Part shown: in pieces, positions 32,741 to 32,787 of the stretch | How the letters are laid out: each line of letters starts with the position of its first letter | How positions within the stretch are numbered: the first letter of the stretch is position 1 | Program-made: the position numbers and the translations under genes | Assembly (NCBI RefSeq): GCF_001984055.1 | Contig: NZ_LYVO01000080.1 | Location: 1-32,787, forward strand | Direction: 5' to 3' | DNA length: 32,787 nucleotides | DNA from: Variovorax sp. KK3 | GTDB taxonomy: Bacteria; Pseudomonadota; Gammaproteobacteria; Burkholderiales; Burkholderiaceae_C | Notes under the pieces: generated by a model | Seen by the model: the letters and a program-made list of their open reading frames with translations, nothing else | Told to the model about the DNA's origin: nothing | Database searches by the model: none

Positions 32741-32787
32741 CCGGCTTTGCCGGGCCGCTGGTGTTGCCCCCGGTGAGGGGGTTGGCG
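32741..32787. repeat. Truncated repeat-type element at the window end
   Basis: Two small hairpins (CCGGC-TTT-GCCGG at 32741-32753 and CCCCC-GGTGA-GGGGG at 32767-32781) follow each other in a non-coding stretch. The wording resembles intergenic repeats common in Variovorax-like genomes (recalled, not searched). The element is cut by the window edge. Confidence 0.35.

Noticed and set aside
31289..32776. 495-codon plus-strand frame opposite the binding protein
   Set aside because: It begins inside the inverted repeat and is antisense to a clear PotD-like protein with a Tat signal.

Overview
The window looks like a chromosome segment from a betaproteobacterium of the order Burkholderiales, most likely Comamonadaceae close to Variovorax. 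That placement rests on very high GC, on the gene order mnmE-yidC-yidD-rnpA-rpmH // dnaA-dnaN-gyrB, on PHA-phasin and PagL genes, and on protein wording. No 16S gene is present, so the genus is an inference. The segment contains the replication origin: genes left of about 11 kb are mostly on the minus strand, and dnaA, dnaN and gyrB run away from it on the plus strand.

Layout. 1-3.1 kb: the tail of a glycine-rich RNA-binding protein, then a tight minus-strand operon kdsD-kdsC-lptC-SDR for Kdo synthesis and LPS export. It is divergent from a CPA2 cation/proton antiporter (3.2-5.2 kb). 5.2-6.9 kb: a zinc-ribbon membrane protein and a stand-alone cyclic-nucleotide-binding protein preceded by a Crp-type palindrome. 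6.9-11 kb: the operon rpmH-rnpA-yidD-yidC-mnmE. 11-16.8 kb: dnaA, an intergenic origin (DnaA boxes, GC block, four CTA trios, AT-rich stretch), dnaN and gyrB. 16.9-20.1 kb: an unknown secreted protein, a membrane metallophosphoesterase, a phasin-like protein and a PagL-type lipid A deacylase.

20.1-22.9 kb holds the most interesting unit: a radical-SAM protein followed by a DUF4130-UdgX fusion. A perfect CTGT-N8-ACAG LexA-type box sits on the -10 element and touches the GTG start codon. This suggests a damage-inducible, possibly leaderless DNA repair operon. Upstream of it lies ybhP-clsB-ybhN, the cardiolipin-synthase operon order known from E. coli.

26.2-28.5 kb: a small secreted protein and a Spy/CpxP-like LTxxQ protein sharing one bidirectional terminator, then a cysteine-rich flavodoxin-family protein. 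28.6-32.7 kb: a polyamine-type ABC importer (binding protein, two permeases; no ATPase inside the window) with an Asp/Glu-racemase-family enzyme that lacks the second catalytic cysteine. A large repeat-type inverted repeat separates the binding-protein gene from the permeases. No tRNA, rRNA, CRISPR array, insertion sequence or prophage was seen. Apart from the repeat elements this is mainly core genome. Long ORFs on the opposite strands of kefB, gyrB, dnaA and the binding protein are high-GC shadows and are not annotated.
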